Shown: positions 7,584 to 15,430 of the stretch, one piece after another
Layout: the number at the start of each line of letters is the position of its first letter
Position numbering within the stretch: the first letter of the stretch is position 1
Assembly: GCA_023436925.1 (NCBI GenBank)
Contig: JAEZHJ010000110.1
Location: 1 to 22,671, forward strand
Origin: Actinomycetes bacterium
GTDB taxonomy: Bacteria; Actinomycetota; Actinomycetes; Propionibacteriales; Propionibacteriaceae
DNA: 22,671 nt
Direction: 5' to 3'
Translations under genes and position numbers: made by a program
Notes under the pieces: model-generated
The model's database searches: none
Seen by the model: only the letters and a program-made list of their open reading frames with translations
Told to the model about the DNA's origin: nothing

Positions 7584-8696
7584 GTGCCAGAACTGACCCC
7601 GCGCGCTGCCGCCTGGGCGGACACCATGGCCGGCCATGACGGCGGCGAGGTGGTCCGCGCCCACGCCGAGACCGGCGGACGGATCGCCGCAGGCCCGCCG
7701 ATCGGCCGGGTCGCGCGGGAGGAGGCCGAAGCCGCACTGCTGCGGCCGGGGGCCACCTTGGCCTTCGGTGCCGGCAACCGCGCGCTGCCGGAGGAGCCGG
7801 ACGCCGAGCGCACCTGCTTCCAGCGCGACCGGGACCGGATCGTCCACTCCACCGCCTTCCGACGGCTGGCCGGCAAGACCCAGGTCGTGGTCTTTCCCAG
7901 CGACCACCAGCGCACCCGGCTCACCCACGCCCTCGAGGTCGCCCAGGTGGCGACCTCGATCGCCCGCGGGATCGGCGCGAACGCGAGCCTGGCCGAGGCG
8001 ATCGCGCTGGGCCATGACTGCGGCCACGGGCCCGGCGGCCACGCCAGCGAGGACGCCTTCGACGCCTTCATCCCGGGCGGCTACGACCACGGCCCGTGGG
8101 GGGCCGACGTCGTCCTCACCTCGCTCAACCTGTGCGCCGAGACCCTGGACGGGATCCGCAACCACTCCTGGTCGCGTCCGGCCCCGGCCACGATCGAGGG
8201 TGAGATCGTCAGCTGGGCCGACCGGATCGCCTACTGCGCCCACGACCTGGAGGACGCCGCCGGGGCGGGCATCGTGTCCCTGGCCGACCTGCCGGACGAG
8301 GTCAGCCAGGTGTGCGGCACCTCCCGCCGCGAGCAACTGGCCACCTTCGTCCGCGCGGTGGTGACCGCGACCGCCGCCAGCGGGACGGTCGGGATGGCCC
8401 CGGCGGAGGCAGCTGCGCTGGCCGGGCTGCGGGCCTTCAACTACGAACGGATCTACACCCGGCCGGAATCGCTGGCCCAGTCCCGGGCGGTGATCGCCGT
8501 CCTGACCGCCCTGGTCGACTTCTACACCGACCACCCGGACCGGCTGCCCGAGGACCTGCGCGCCAGGCTCGACGACGATCCGGCCAGGGTGCGCGCGGCG
8601 GTCACCTACGTCGGCGGGATGACCGACCGGTTCGCCTTCGACGCGGCCCGGACGCTGCTCGGCTGGGATCCGGACCGGCTGCCCAAGGGTCAGTAG
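7584..8696 (+). CDS. dgt: HD-domain deoxynucleoside triphosphate triphosphohydrolase (Dgt-like)
   Basis: Predicted to hydrolyse dGTP or other dNTPs to the nucleoside and triphosphate, affecting dNTP pools. The HD metal site is intact: H115 in RTRLTHALEVAQ, H144-D145 in GHDCGHGPGGH, and D213 in SWADRIAY. RDRDRIVHSTAFRRLAGKTQVV (82-103) is the standard N-terminal signature of the family. The protein is 370 aa with about 70 extra N-terminal residues of no recognisable fold, so a later start is conceivable. The GTG at 7584 is 6 nt after CAAGAT, a weak -10. The stop codon TAG forms part of the -10 box for dnaG. Dgt next to dnaG is a recurrent actinobacterial arrangement, joining nucleotide-pool control with replication. 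Confidence 0.9.
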   Translation: MPELTPRAAAWADTMAGHDGGEVVRAHAETGGRIAAGPPIGRVAREEAEAALLRPGATLAFGAGNRALPEEPDAERTCFQRDRDRIVHSTAFRRLAGKTQVVVFPSDHQRTRLTHALEVAQVATSIARGIGANASLAEAIALGHDCGHGPGGHASEDAFDAFIPGGYDHGPWGADVVLTSLNLCAETLDGIRNHSWSRPAPATIEGEIVSWADRIAYCAHDLEDAAGAGIVSLADLPDEVSQVCGTSRREQLATFVRAVVTATAASGTVGMAPAEAAALAGLRAFNYERIYTRPESLAQSRAVIAVLTALVDFYTDHPDRLPEDLRARLDDDPARVRAAVTYVGGMTDRFAFDAARTLLGWDPDRLPKGQ

Positions 8697-8699
8697 GAT
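8694..8699 (+). promoter_or_regulatory. -10 box of dnaG overlapping the dgt stop codon
   Basis: TAGGAT starts with the TAG stop codon of dgt (8694-8696) and is followed by 7 nt and the GTG start of dnaG at 8707. No -35 consensus is visible upstream. Confidence 0.5.
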
Positions 8700-8706
8700 C
8701 AACGCC

Positions 8707-10569
8707 GTGGCGGGACTGATCAACGACGAGGACCTGGCGACGGTCCGGGAACGCTCCCGGATCGAGGAGGTCGTCGGAGCCCACGTCACGCTGCGCAACG
8801 CCGGCGGCGGTTCCCTCACCGGGCTGTGCCCGTTCCACGACGAGAAGACCCCCAGCTTCCGGGTCACGCCGTCGCGCGGCTTCTACCACTGCTTCGGCTG
8901 CGGCGAGGGCGGCGACGTCATCAGCTTCGTCCAGAAGATCAACAACGTCACCTTCGTCGAGGCGGTGGAGTGGCTGGCCGACCGGGCCGGCATCCAGTTG
9001 CGCTACACCGAGGGCGGCGGACGTGACCGCCCCGAGCCGGGGCTGCGGCTGCGGATCCTGGAGGCGAACCGGGAGGCGGCCGAGTTCTTCGCCCGGCAGC
9101 TCGCCACCCCGGACGCCCTGGCGGGGCGCCAGTTCCTGGCCCAGCGCGGTTTCGACCGCGACTCGGCCGAGAAGTTCGGGATCGGCTTCGCCCCGATGGG
9201 CGGCAAGGAGCTCGGCTCGTACCTGCGCTCGCGCGGGTTCAGCGACACCGAACTGGTCCGCGCCGGGCTGGTCCGCGAGAGCGGCTGGGACTACTTCCAG
9301 GGCCGGTTGCTGTGGCCGATCCGGGACGCCGGCCGCTCCGTCCTCGGGTTCGGGGCACGGCGGCTGTTCGACGACGACCGGATGCCCGCGAAGTACCTCA
9401 ACACCCCCGAGACCCCGGTCTACAAGAAATCGCAGGTGCTGTACGGCCTCGACCTGGCCCGCACCAGCATCGCGAAGAAGAACCAGGCCGTGATCGTCGA
9501 GGGCTACACCGACGTGATGGCCGCCCACCTGTCCGGGGTGGACACGGCGGTCGCCTCCTGCGGGACGGCCTTCGGCGACGACCACGCGCGGATGCTGCAG
9601 CGGCTGATCGACGCCCAGGGGGTGGGCGCGGGCGAGGTGATCTTCACCTTCGACGGTGACGCCGCCGGCCAGGCCGCCGCGATCAAGGTCTTCAAGGGCG
9701 ACCAGCAGTTCAGCTCCCAGACCTATGTCGCGGTCGAGCCCTCGGGGCTCGATCCGTGCGATCTGCGGCTGCAGCAGGGTGACGCCGCCGTCCGGGAACT
9801 GGTGGCGCGACGGGTGCCGCTGTACGACTTCGTGATGCGTAACGTGCTGGCCGGCTTCGACCTGGACCGGGTGGAGGGCCAGCTGGCCGCGCTGCGGGCC
9901 GCGGCGCCGCTGGTGGCCAGCATCCGCGACGAGTCGCTGGTGCTGGGCTACAGCCGCCGGCTGGCCCAGCTGCTGGGGCTGGCCGATCCCGACGAGGTGC
10001 GGGCCGAGATCAGGCGCGCCCGCAAGGGAGCCAAGCCGACCCGGGAGAGCCCCGTCCGTCCGGCGACCGAGGCGCCCGGGCCGGAGCCGGAACAGCCGCG
10101 CCGGCTGTCCCTGCCCGACCCCCACGACCGCAGGCTCGAGGCCGAGCGGGGCACCCTGCGGCTGCTGCTGCGGGCGCCGGGGACGTTCACCGAGACGCTC
10201 AACGACCTGACCCCCGAGGACTTCCTCGACCCGGCCTACCGGGAGTTGTTCACCAGGATCCGTGACCTGCCCGACCGCACCGGCGCCTGGGCGCAGGAAC
10301 TCGCCGACGACCCCGACCTGGGCCAGCTGGTGATCACGCTGGCGGTCGAGCCGGTGCTGCGCGAACCGAGCGAGGCGTACGCCGCCGAGTACGCGGCGGG
10401 CGTCCGGCTGCTGTCCACCGCGCGGCAGATCGACGCGCTGAAGTCGCGGCTGCAGCGCACCAACCCGGTGGAGGACCAGCCCAGCTACAACCGGATGTTC
10501 GCCGCGCTGGTCGACCTCGAGGCACGCCGCAAGCAGCTGCTCGCCCTGGCCACCGGCCCCGCCGTGTAG
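8707..10569 (+). CDS. dnaG: DNA primase
   Basis: Synthesises RNA primers at the replication fork in partnership with DnaB helicase. The 620-aa product has the full domain order: N-terminal CHC2 zinc finger (C41, H44, C62, C65 in CPFHDEKTPSF and YHCFGCGEGGD), the RNA polymerase core with a Toprim fold (E265 in VIVEGYTD; D316 and D318 in FDGDAAG), and the C-terminal helicase-interaction region after a linker rich in proline and charged residues (about 435-475). The GTG at 8707 directly gives the usual AGLINDEDL start; there is no clear Shine-Dalgarno, but a -10 box sits 7 nt upstream. A sigma-70-family gene follows on the same strand 59 bp downstream. Confidence 0.97.
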   Translation: MAGLINDEDLATVRERSRIEEVVGAHVTLRNAGGGSLTGLCPFHDEKTPSFRVTPSRGFYHCFGCGEGGDVISFVQKINNVTFVEAVEWLADRAGIQLRYTEGGGRDRPEPGLRLRILEANREAAEFFARQLATPDALAGRQFLAQRGFDRDSAEKFGIGFAPMGGKELGSYLRSRGFSDTELVRAGLVRESGWDYFQGRLLWPIRDAGRSVLGFGARRLFDDDRMPAKYLNTPETPVYKKSQVLYGLDLARTSIAKKNQAVIVEGYTDVMAAHLSGVDTAVASCGTAFGDDHARMLQRLIDAQGVGAGEVIFTFDGDAAGQAAAIKVFKGDQQFSSQTYVAVEPSGLDPCDLRLQQGDAAVRELVARRVPLYDFVMRNVLAGFDLDRVEGQLAALRAAAPLVASIRDESLVLGYSRRLAQLLGLADPDEVRAEIRRARKGAKPTRESPVRPATEAPGPEPEQPRRLSLPDPHDRRLEAERGTLRLLLRAPGTFTETLNDLTPEDFLDPAYRELFTRIRDLPDRTGAWAQELADDPDLGQLVITLAVEPVLREPSEAYAAEYAAGVRLLSTARQIDALKSRLQRTNPVEDQPSYNRMFAALVDLEARRKQLLALATGPAV

Positions 10570-10628
10570 CGGCGCCGCGGCAGGTGGTGTCGGGGTGTTG
10601 CCCGGTGCGCCGACGGTAGTGACGTCCG

Positions 10629-11504
10629 GTGGCGCCGCGGCCGAGGCTGGTCGCCATGCTCTCCCTCCCGGTTCTCCCGCCCCCGCTCGGTCGCGACGGT
10701 GAGGCTGCGCTCGCCCGACGCATCGAGGCCGGGGTGGTGGCGGCTCACGTGCTGGAGCACGCCCGGCCGGGGCGGGACGACCCCGTCGCCCTGGCCGCCG
10801 TCGTCGCCGACGGACGCGAGGCCTGGCAGGAGTTCCTGACCGCGAACCTGCGCCTGGCGGTGCTCCTGGCCGGCCAGGCCGCCCGCCGCTCGGGGATGGA
10901 CTTCGACGACCTGTTCCAGGAGGCCTGCCTCGCCCTCGGCGACGCCCTGCGTCGCTACGACCATGCCCGCAGCCGGTTCACCACCTACGCGGTGCCGCTG
11001 GTCAGGCAGCACCTGACCGCCGTCACCAGCTCGCTGGCGGGCCAGCTCGGCCTGCCGGTGAACCGGGCGGTGGTGCTGCGTCGTGCCCAGGGCGTCGCCG
11101 AGCAGCTCAGCCAGGAGCTGGGCCGGGCGGCGGAGGTGACCGAGATCTCGGCGGCGCTGGGGCGCGACCCGGCCTGGACGGCCCGACTGCTCAGCCACCG
11201 TCCGCCGGTACCGCTGGACCTGCTGGGCGACGCGCTGGGGGAGGAGTCGGTGGCGCTGGGTGCCAGCGAGGACCTCGCCGCCTTCGACCGGCTGCTGCCG
11301 GAGCTGGCGCGGCTGCCCGGCGAAGAGCGCGACGTGCTGCGGCTGCGGTTCGGGTTCGTGGACGGCCGCTGCCACAGCTACCGCGAGATCGCCGAACGGA
11401 TCGGCACCTCCGCCAGCTCGGTCCGGCGGGCGGCGGCCCGAGGGCTGGCCACCCTGCGCCGTCGGCAGCTGGCCTCGCCGGCGGCCCGGCGGGCCGCCGG
11501 CTGA
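10629..11504 (+). CDS. Divergent sigma-70 family RNA polymerase sigma factor
   Basis: A 291-aa sigma-like protein. Region 2 spans about 70-135 (NLRLAVLLAGQAARRSGMDF, DDLFQEACLALGDALRRYD, RFTTYAVPLVRQHLTAV), region 3 about 136-190 (GLPVNRA...QELGRAAEVTEISAALG), and region 4 about 215-280 with the -35-binding helix-turn-helix YREIAERIGTSASSVRRAAARGLATLRR. There is no region 1.1. In region 2.3 the position of the paired tryptophans that help melt the -10 element (FSTYATWWIRQ in group 1 sigmas) reads FTTYAVPLVRQ, so both aromatics are missing. The start may be GTG 10629 (6 nt after TAGTGA) or ATG 10656. Its position downstream of dnaG recalls the dnaG-rpoD order of the macromolecular synthesis operon. 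Confidence 0.85.
   Translation: MAPRPRLVAMLSLPVLPPPLGRDGEAALARRIEAGVVAAHVLEHARPGRDDPVALAAVVADGREAWQEFLTANLRLAVLLAGQAARRSGMDFDDLFQEACLALGDALRRYDHARSRFTTYAVPLVRQHLTAVTSSLAGQLGLPVNRAVVLRRAQGVAEQLSQELGRAAEVTEISAALGRDPAWTARLLSHRPPVPLDLLGDALGEESVALGASEDLAAFDRLLPELARLPGEERDVLRLRFGFVDGRCHSYREIAERIGTSASSVRRAAARGLATLRRRQLASPAARRAAG
11477..11501. terminator. Perfect hairpin inside the last codons of the sigma gene
   Basis: GCCGGCGGCCC (11477-11487) and GGGCCGCCGGC (11491-11501) form an 11-bp perfect stem with a 3-nt loop, ending on the base before the TGA stop. Placed between convergent genes with an 11-bp gap, it could terminate both. It also encodes the C-terminal residues PAARRAAG. Confidence 0.5.
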
Positions 11505-11515
11505 GCCCTCCGAAG

Positions 11516-12487
11516 CTACAGGCCGTGGATCGGCAGGTCGGGGTTGGTCGGCGTCTGCAGGAGTTCGCCCAACCGGGCGAAGAAGGCCGGGCCGTCCACC
11601 TTCTCGAAGACGGTCGCGTTCGGGGTCAGGCCGAACTTCGGCCAGGCCATCACGCTCGCGCCCCGGGTGAGCGGCGAGGCCACCTCGACGTCGACCCGGT
11701 ACCTGCTCTGGGCCAGGACGAGCTCGGGGTGGAGCACGGCGGCCAGGGTCATCGAGTCCGGGTGGGTCGACCCGTCCACCCCGACCGACTCGTTGAAGTC
11801 CAAAGTGGTGTCGCAGACCGCCTTGAAGAACCGGGCGAGCGGGGTGCCGATCGCCGTCAGCCGGTCGTAGCCGGCCCGGTCGATGGTGGCGTCCTGCAGC
11901 GTCACCGGGTCCCAGGTGAGGATCCGCAGGTCCTCGAAGCCGGCCTCCAGGACGATCTGGGCCGCCTCCGGGTCGACGTACAGGTTGTACTCGGCCGCCG
12001 GGGTGATGTTGCCCAGGCCGTTGATCGAGCCGCCCATCACCGCCAGGGTCTTCACCCGTCCGGCGAACTCGCGGTCCATCACCACGGCCGTCGCGATATT
12101 GGTCAGCGGGCCGATAGCGATGATGCTCACCTCCCCGGGGGCCTCGGCGGTGATCCGCAGCAGCGCGTTCACGGCGTGCTCGGCCTCCAGCCGGGTGCCC
12201 GACTGGTCCATCGACAGCCCACCCGAGCCGTCGCCGTGGACGTCCTCGGCCGAGGCCCACTCCCGCAGCATCGGACGGCGGCAGCCGGCGTGCACCGGCA
12301 CGCTGCCCAACCGTCCGGCGGCGTTGAGGGTGAGGTGCGTATTGGCCACCTGCTGGTCGAAGGCGACGTTGCCCGCCACCAGGGTGATGGCGCGCAGGTC
12401 CGCGGCCGGGTCGAGCAGTCCCCACAGGATCGTGACGCAATCGTCCTGGGCGGTGTCGGTGTCGATGATGACCGGTTGCGGTGCCAT
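11516..12487 (-). CDS. Inosine-uridine preferring nucleoside hydrolase family (IUNH) protein
   Basis: Predicted to cleave the N-glycosidic bond of ribonucleosides, giving ribose and base. The calcium-binding N-terminal motif is present as DTDTAQDD (residues 9-16; the common form is DTDPGxDD). Further family marks are AIGPLTNIATA (124-134), VMGGSINGLGNITPAAEYNLYVDPEAA (150-176) with E166, N168 and D172, and a C-terminal H242-x-D244 (THPDSMTLA) where typical enzymes have HD. The length, 323 aa, is normal. The ATG at 12487 has AAGGGGG as ribosome-binding site. It lies 15 bp downstream of the GNAT gene on the same strand, so the two are probably cotranscribed; whether this implies a shared salvage role is unknown. 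Confidence 0.92.
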   Translation of the reverse strand: MAPQPVIIDTDTAQDDCVTILWGLLDPAADLRAITLVAGNVAFDQQVANTHLTLNAAGRLGSVPVHAGCRRPMLREWASAEDVHGDGSGGLSMDQSGTRLEAEHAVNALLRITAEAPGEVSIIAIGPLTNIATAVVMDREFAGRVKTLAVMGGSINGLGNITPAAEYNLYVDPEAAQIVLEAGFEDLRILTWDPVTLQDATIDRAGYDRLTAIGTPLARFFKAVCDTTLDFNESVGVDGSTHPDSMTLAAVLHPELVLAQSRYRVDVEVASPLTRGASVMAWPKFGLTPNATVFEKVDGPAFFARLGELLQTPTNPDLPIHGL

Positions 12488-12502
12488 GGTCCCCCTTGTA
12501 GG

Positions 12503-13288
12503 TCAGCCGTCGCAGGCTGGTGTGTGTACGTCGTCCGACGGACGCCAGGACGCCCGTCGATGGATGGTCTCGAAGCCGAGCCGGTGGTACAGCCGGATCG
12601 CATTCAGGTTGGCCGCCCAGACTCCGAGCGACACCCAGTCCAGGCCCGCCGCCAGGCCGTCGCGGGTGGCCGCCGCGGTCAGGGCGGTGCCGAGGCCCCG
12701 GCCCCGGGCGGCGTCGCGCACCGCCAGTCCCTTCAGGTGCCAGCTCGCACCGTCCGCGCCAGCGCCGGGGTGGGCGGCGGCACCGATCACACCGGCCAGC
12801 CGTCCGTCCCCGGTCACGCCCCACCAGCCGGCGTCGTCGGGCGAACCGGGCTGACCCCAGTTGTCGGGGTTGGCGTCGGCCAGGCACTCGCGGATCGCGG
12901 CGCCGTCCGCCACCGGGTCGAGCGCGGTGACCTCGACCGCGGGCGGGGGAGGCATGGTCCTGGTCCACAGCCAGTCCCAGCCGGGCTGCAATTCCAGCCG
13001 CAGCGACCGGGTCAGGTCCTCGGGCAACCCGGCGGGCCGGGGCAGGTCGATGCGGAGCAGGGGCTCGTCCAGCAGGCCCGCGGCCGCCACCCGCGCGACC
13101 AGGCCGCCGGCCCCGAGGCCGTAGCCGGACACCGCCAGGCCCTCGGGGGTGCGGGTCAGGGTGACCAGGGTCTGGTCGTCCCCGACCGCGCGGGCGCCGG
13201 CCAGTTCGCTGCGCCGGCTGCAGACCAGTGGGTCGGCGAGCCAGGCCGCGGGCAGCGCGTCCAGCAGCGTCGGGGCAGGGGAGGGCAC
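12503..13288 (-). CDS. GNAT-family N-acetyltransferase
   Basis: A 261-aa protein whose C-terminal half (about 117-250) is a GNAT acetyltransferase domain: acetyl-CoA-binding motif A is LKGLAVRDAARGRGLGTALTAAA (R195-G-R-G-L-G200 loop), and motif B is NLNAIRLYHRLGFETIHR. Residues 1-110 are less clear and may be a degenerate second GNAT-like domain or a substrate-binding extension; SGYGLGAGG and a hydrophobic pattern are visible. The substrate is unknown. The start is GTG 13288 with TGAGGA as Shine-Dalgarno, 6-7 nt away. It is the first gene of a likely two-gene unit with the nucleoside hydrolase. Confidence 0.88.
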   Translation of the reverse strand: MPSPAPTLLDALPAAWLADPLVCSRRSELAGARAVGDDQTLVTLTRTPEGLAVSGYGLGAGGLVARVAAAGLLDEPLLRIDLPRPAGLPEDLTRSLRLELQPGWDWLWTRTMPPPPAVEVTALDPVADGAAIRECLADANPDNWGQPGSPDDAGWWGVTGDGRLAGVIGAAAHPGAGADGASWHLKGLAVRDAARGRGLGTALTAAATRDGLAAGLDWVSLGVWAANLNAIRLYHRLGFETIHRRASWRPSDDVHTPACDG

Positions 13289-13344
13289 GGTGGTTCCTCA
13301 GGGTCGGGAGAGCCCGCAGCCTACCCCTCGCCGGCGGGGTCGTC

Positions 13345-13374
13345 GCACCGCGGGCGCGGCGGCGGTCGCGGTGC
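13345..13374 (-). terminator. Terminator hairpin of the exonuclease/nucleotidyltransferase operon
   Basis: GCACCGCG (13345-13352) and CGCGGTGC (13367-13374) pair perfectly (8 bp, 14-nt loop) and lie directly after the TGA of the 13375 gene on the minus strand. No T-run is present. Confidence 0.55.
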
Positions 13375-14688
13375 TCAGGCCTGTGCCACCTGGATGCCGT
13401 CGATGTACTCCTTGATCGTCGGACGGCTCGTGAGCTTGTCCCGGAAGAAGGTGTTCACCACGTTGATCACCCGGGCCCGGGCCCCCTCCACCGCGGTGGT
13501 GCGTGCCTCGCCGGGTTCCTGCTCCTCCAGCGCCTGGCGCAGTTCGAGCAGGGCCGAGACCACCTCGACCTCGTCCGAGCCGTCCATCGTCATGACCACC
13601 TCGAGCAGCAGCTTGTTGGACTGCTCGACGACCGCCGACCAGGGAATTCCCGAGCCGGGCCGGGCGGCGTTGTCCAGGGTGCCGATCAGCGACCACACCT
13701 GGTACAGCAGCGTGGTCGGCTGGTCGAACAGTTCCCGCACGAAGGCGGCGTCCAGGTACCGCCCGGAGAGCCGGAACACGTTGTACATCCGCTTGGCGGC
13801 CTTGCCGTAGTTGAGGTGCTGGGTGAGGTATTTGCGGACCTCGCCCTCCAGTTGCTCGATGTAGTCCTGCAGCGCGTCGGCCGAGACATGCTGGACGATC
13901 CTGGTGAAGGCCGGCAGGTCGTCGGCGTCGAGGTAGACCTCCTGGAAGAACGAGTCGAGGTAGCCGTCCAGCGCGGTGATCGTGCCGTCGGGCGCCTGCC
14001 AGGTGACGTCGACGACGTTGGAGGCGTTGGACAGCGTCCGCCGTGCCGGGTCGGTGACCACCCAGTCGAGCTTCACCCAGCCGGGGTCGAGGGCGGCCTG
14101 CTTCCAGGTGATGGTGGTGGTCTCGCCGTCGGCGTCGACCAGCTCCCACTCGCCGCGCCGGACGTCCTCGATGGTCCAGGTGATCGGGCTGCCGGCCTTG
14201 ACCGATTGCCCGTTGTGCCAGCCGTCGTGGGGGACGGAGCCGAGCTTGGCCTCCAGGAACTGGTAGGTCGCGCCGCGGTGGAAGGCGAAGATCTTCTCCC
14301 GCATCGTGCTGGCGAGCACCGCACAGGCGTCCTCGCGGGTCTCGGCGTGGATGTTGTAGCGCTCGAAGTAGTCGCAGTCGCCGGGGTAGCTCTGGATCTT
14401 GGACTGTGCCGCCGAGCCGGACAGCGCCAGGGCGGCGTCAGTGGTCCCGGGCGGGCCGGTGAGCTCGACGATCGCGCCGATCCGGCGGAACCGTTCCAGG
14501 TCGCGCGGGCTGAAGTCGAGCATCGATGCCCGGTGCCCGAAGGTGCCGCTGCCGGAGTGGACGACCACCGGCTCGGCCTCCTCGTCGGCGATGGCCTGCA
14601 GCCAGGCCGCCACCTCGGTGTCGTCCACGCTCAGGCCCAGCCGCCGGGCGGACTCGGTGAGGGCGGCGATCTCGTCAGCTGAGGTCAT
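13375..14688 (-). CDS. Unknown protein with a nucleotidyltransferase-like active-site pattern
   Basis: A 437-aa protein that I cannot place in a named family. It shows the signature of the polymerase-beta nucleotidyltransferase fold: G91-S92 followed at normal distance by D104-x-D106 (LSGSAAQSKIQS then YPGDCDYFER), and a possible third carboxylate D208 in WVKLDWVV. The GS-x(11)-D-x-D spacing and the 'hDh' third strand match the family rule. Residues from about 240 to the end look alpha-helical and contain YLTQHLNYGKAAKRMYNVFRL and a long acidic helix near 390, with no known motif. No signal peptide or membrane helix is seen. The ATG at 14688 overlaps the stop of the upstream exonuclease gene (ATGA), so the two are translationally coupled. 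An RNA- or nucleotide-modifying role is inferred, not shown. Confidence 0.75.
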   Translation of the reverse strand: MTSADEIAALTESARRLGLSVDDTEVAAWLQAIADEEAEPVVVHSGSGTFGHRASMLDFSPRDLERFRRIGAIVELTGPPGTTDAALALSGSAAQSKIQSYPGDCDYFERYNIHAETREDACAVLASTMREKIFAFHRGATYQFLEAKLGSVPHDGWHNGQSVKAGSPITWTIEDVRRGEWELVDADGETTTITWKQAALDPGWVKLDWVVTDPARRTLSNASNVVDVTWQAPDGTITALDGYLDSFFQEVYLDADDLPAFTRIVQHVSADALQDYIEQLEGEVRKYLTQHLNYGKAAKRMYNVFRLSGRYLDAAFVRELFDQPTTLLYQVWSLIGTLDNAARPGSGIPWSAVVEQSNKLLLEVVMTMDGSDEVEVVSALLELRQALEEQEPGEARTTAVEGARARVINVVNTFFRDKLTSRPTIKEYIDGIQVAQA

Positions 14689-15263
14689 GGCACCACATTG
14701 TGGACCTGCAGCACCGCGCGCAACAGGCCTGCCTGGTCGCGGGCGTCCTGCAGGGCGTCGTGGGTGAGCGCCGGGATGCCGCCCAGCCGGGCCGACAGCC
14801 GGGAGAAGCTGGTCTCGCGCCACGGGATCCCGAGGTGGCCCATGGCCACCGCCTTGATGTCGAGGGCGGCGTGGCCGAACGGGTTGCGTCCCAGGTAGCG
14901 GTGGAAGTAGTCGCAGACGAACATCCAGTCGAAACCGGCATTGAAGCCGATGAAGACCGGCGTCCGGTCGCCCGAGGCCGCGCGCACCCAGTCCTCGAAG
15001 GCGGCCATCGCCTCAGGCGCCGCGACCCCGCGCCCGGCGAGTTCGGCCAGATCCAGTCCGGAGACCGCGAGCGCCTCAGGATCGAACCCCGGACGGTCCG
15101 GCTTGAGTTCGATGGTGAACCCGGTGGACGGGTCGTCGTAGCGGCAGGCGCCGATCGACAGCAGCGGGTGGTCGGACGGGTTCGGGCCCGCGGTCTCGAC
15201 GTCCACCGAGATCCAGCACTCCGAGACGTCGGGGCCGGCGGCGGGCCGCGTCGGTGGGTTCAT
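14685..15263 (-). CDS. DEDDh-family 3'-5' exonuclease (RNase T / DnaQ-like)
   Basis: A 192-aa exonuclease with all five catalytic residues of the DEDDh group: D21 and E23 in ISVDVETAGPNP, D112 in FIGFNAGFDWMF, and H168 and D173 in THDALQDARDQAGLL. It therefore should remove nucleotides from 3' ends of RNA or single-stranded DNA using two metal ions. There is no additional domain, so it is not a polymerase or helicase fusion. I chose ATG 15263 because GAAGGGA lies 7 nt upstream; an in-frame extension to 15359 adds 32 residues without homology-like features. It overlaps the downstream nucleotidyltransferase-like gene by ATGA. It is divergent from the PBP gene across about 167 bp. Confidence 0.92.
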   Translation of the reverse strand: MNPPTRPAAGPDVSECWISVDVETAGPNPSDHPLLSIGACRYDDPSTGFTIELKPDRPGFDPEALAVSGLDLAELAGRGVAAPEAMAAFEDWVRAASGDRTPVFIGFNAGFDWMFVCDYFHRYLGRNPFGHAALDIKAVAMGHLGIPWRETSFSRLSARLGGIPALTHDALQDARDQAGLLRAVLQVHNVVP

Positions 15264-15430
15264 CGGGGGTCCCTTCGCTGAACGTGCCCCAGTCATACCA
15301 CCTGCCGGTTTGTGGCGTGGAAAGCGCGCCACGGTGGGTAAAGGGCGGGCCGTAGGCACAGTTCCGGGACCGCCCCGGGCATCCGATTCGCTCCGGCGGT
15401 CAGGACGGGGCCGCAGCGGAGGTGCATACG

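Noticed and set aside
11525..13810. A 761-codon plus-strand open frame opposite the nucleoside hydrolase and GNAT genes
   Set aside because: Both minus-strand genes have ribosome-binding sites and family motifs; the opposite frame has neither.
15312..15332. GTGGCG/CGCCAC inverted repeat between the exonuclease and PBP genes as a terminator or operator
   Set aside because: It has a 6-bp stem only and lies in a divergent promoter region where no terminator is expected. No second copy was seen.
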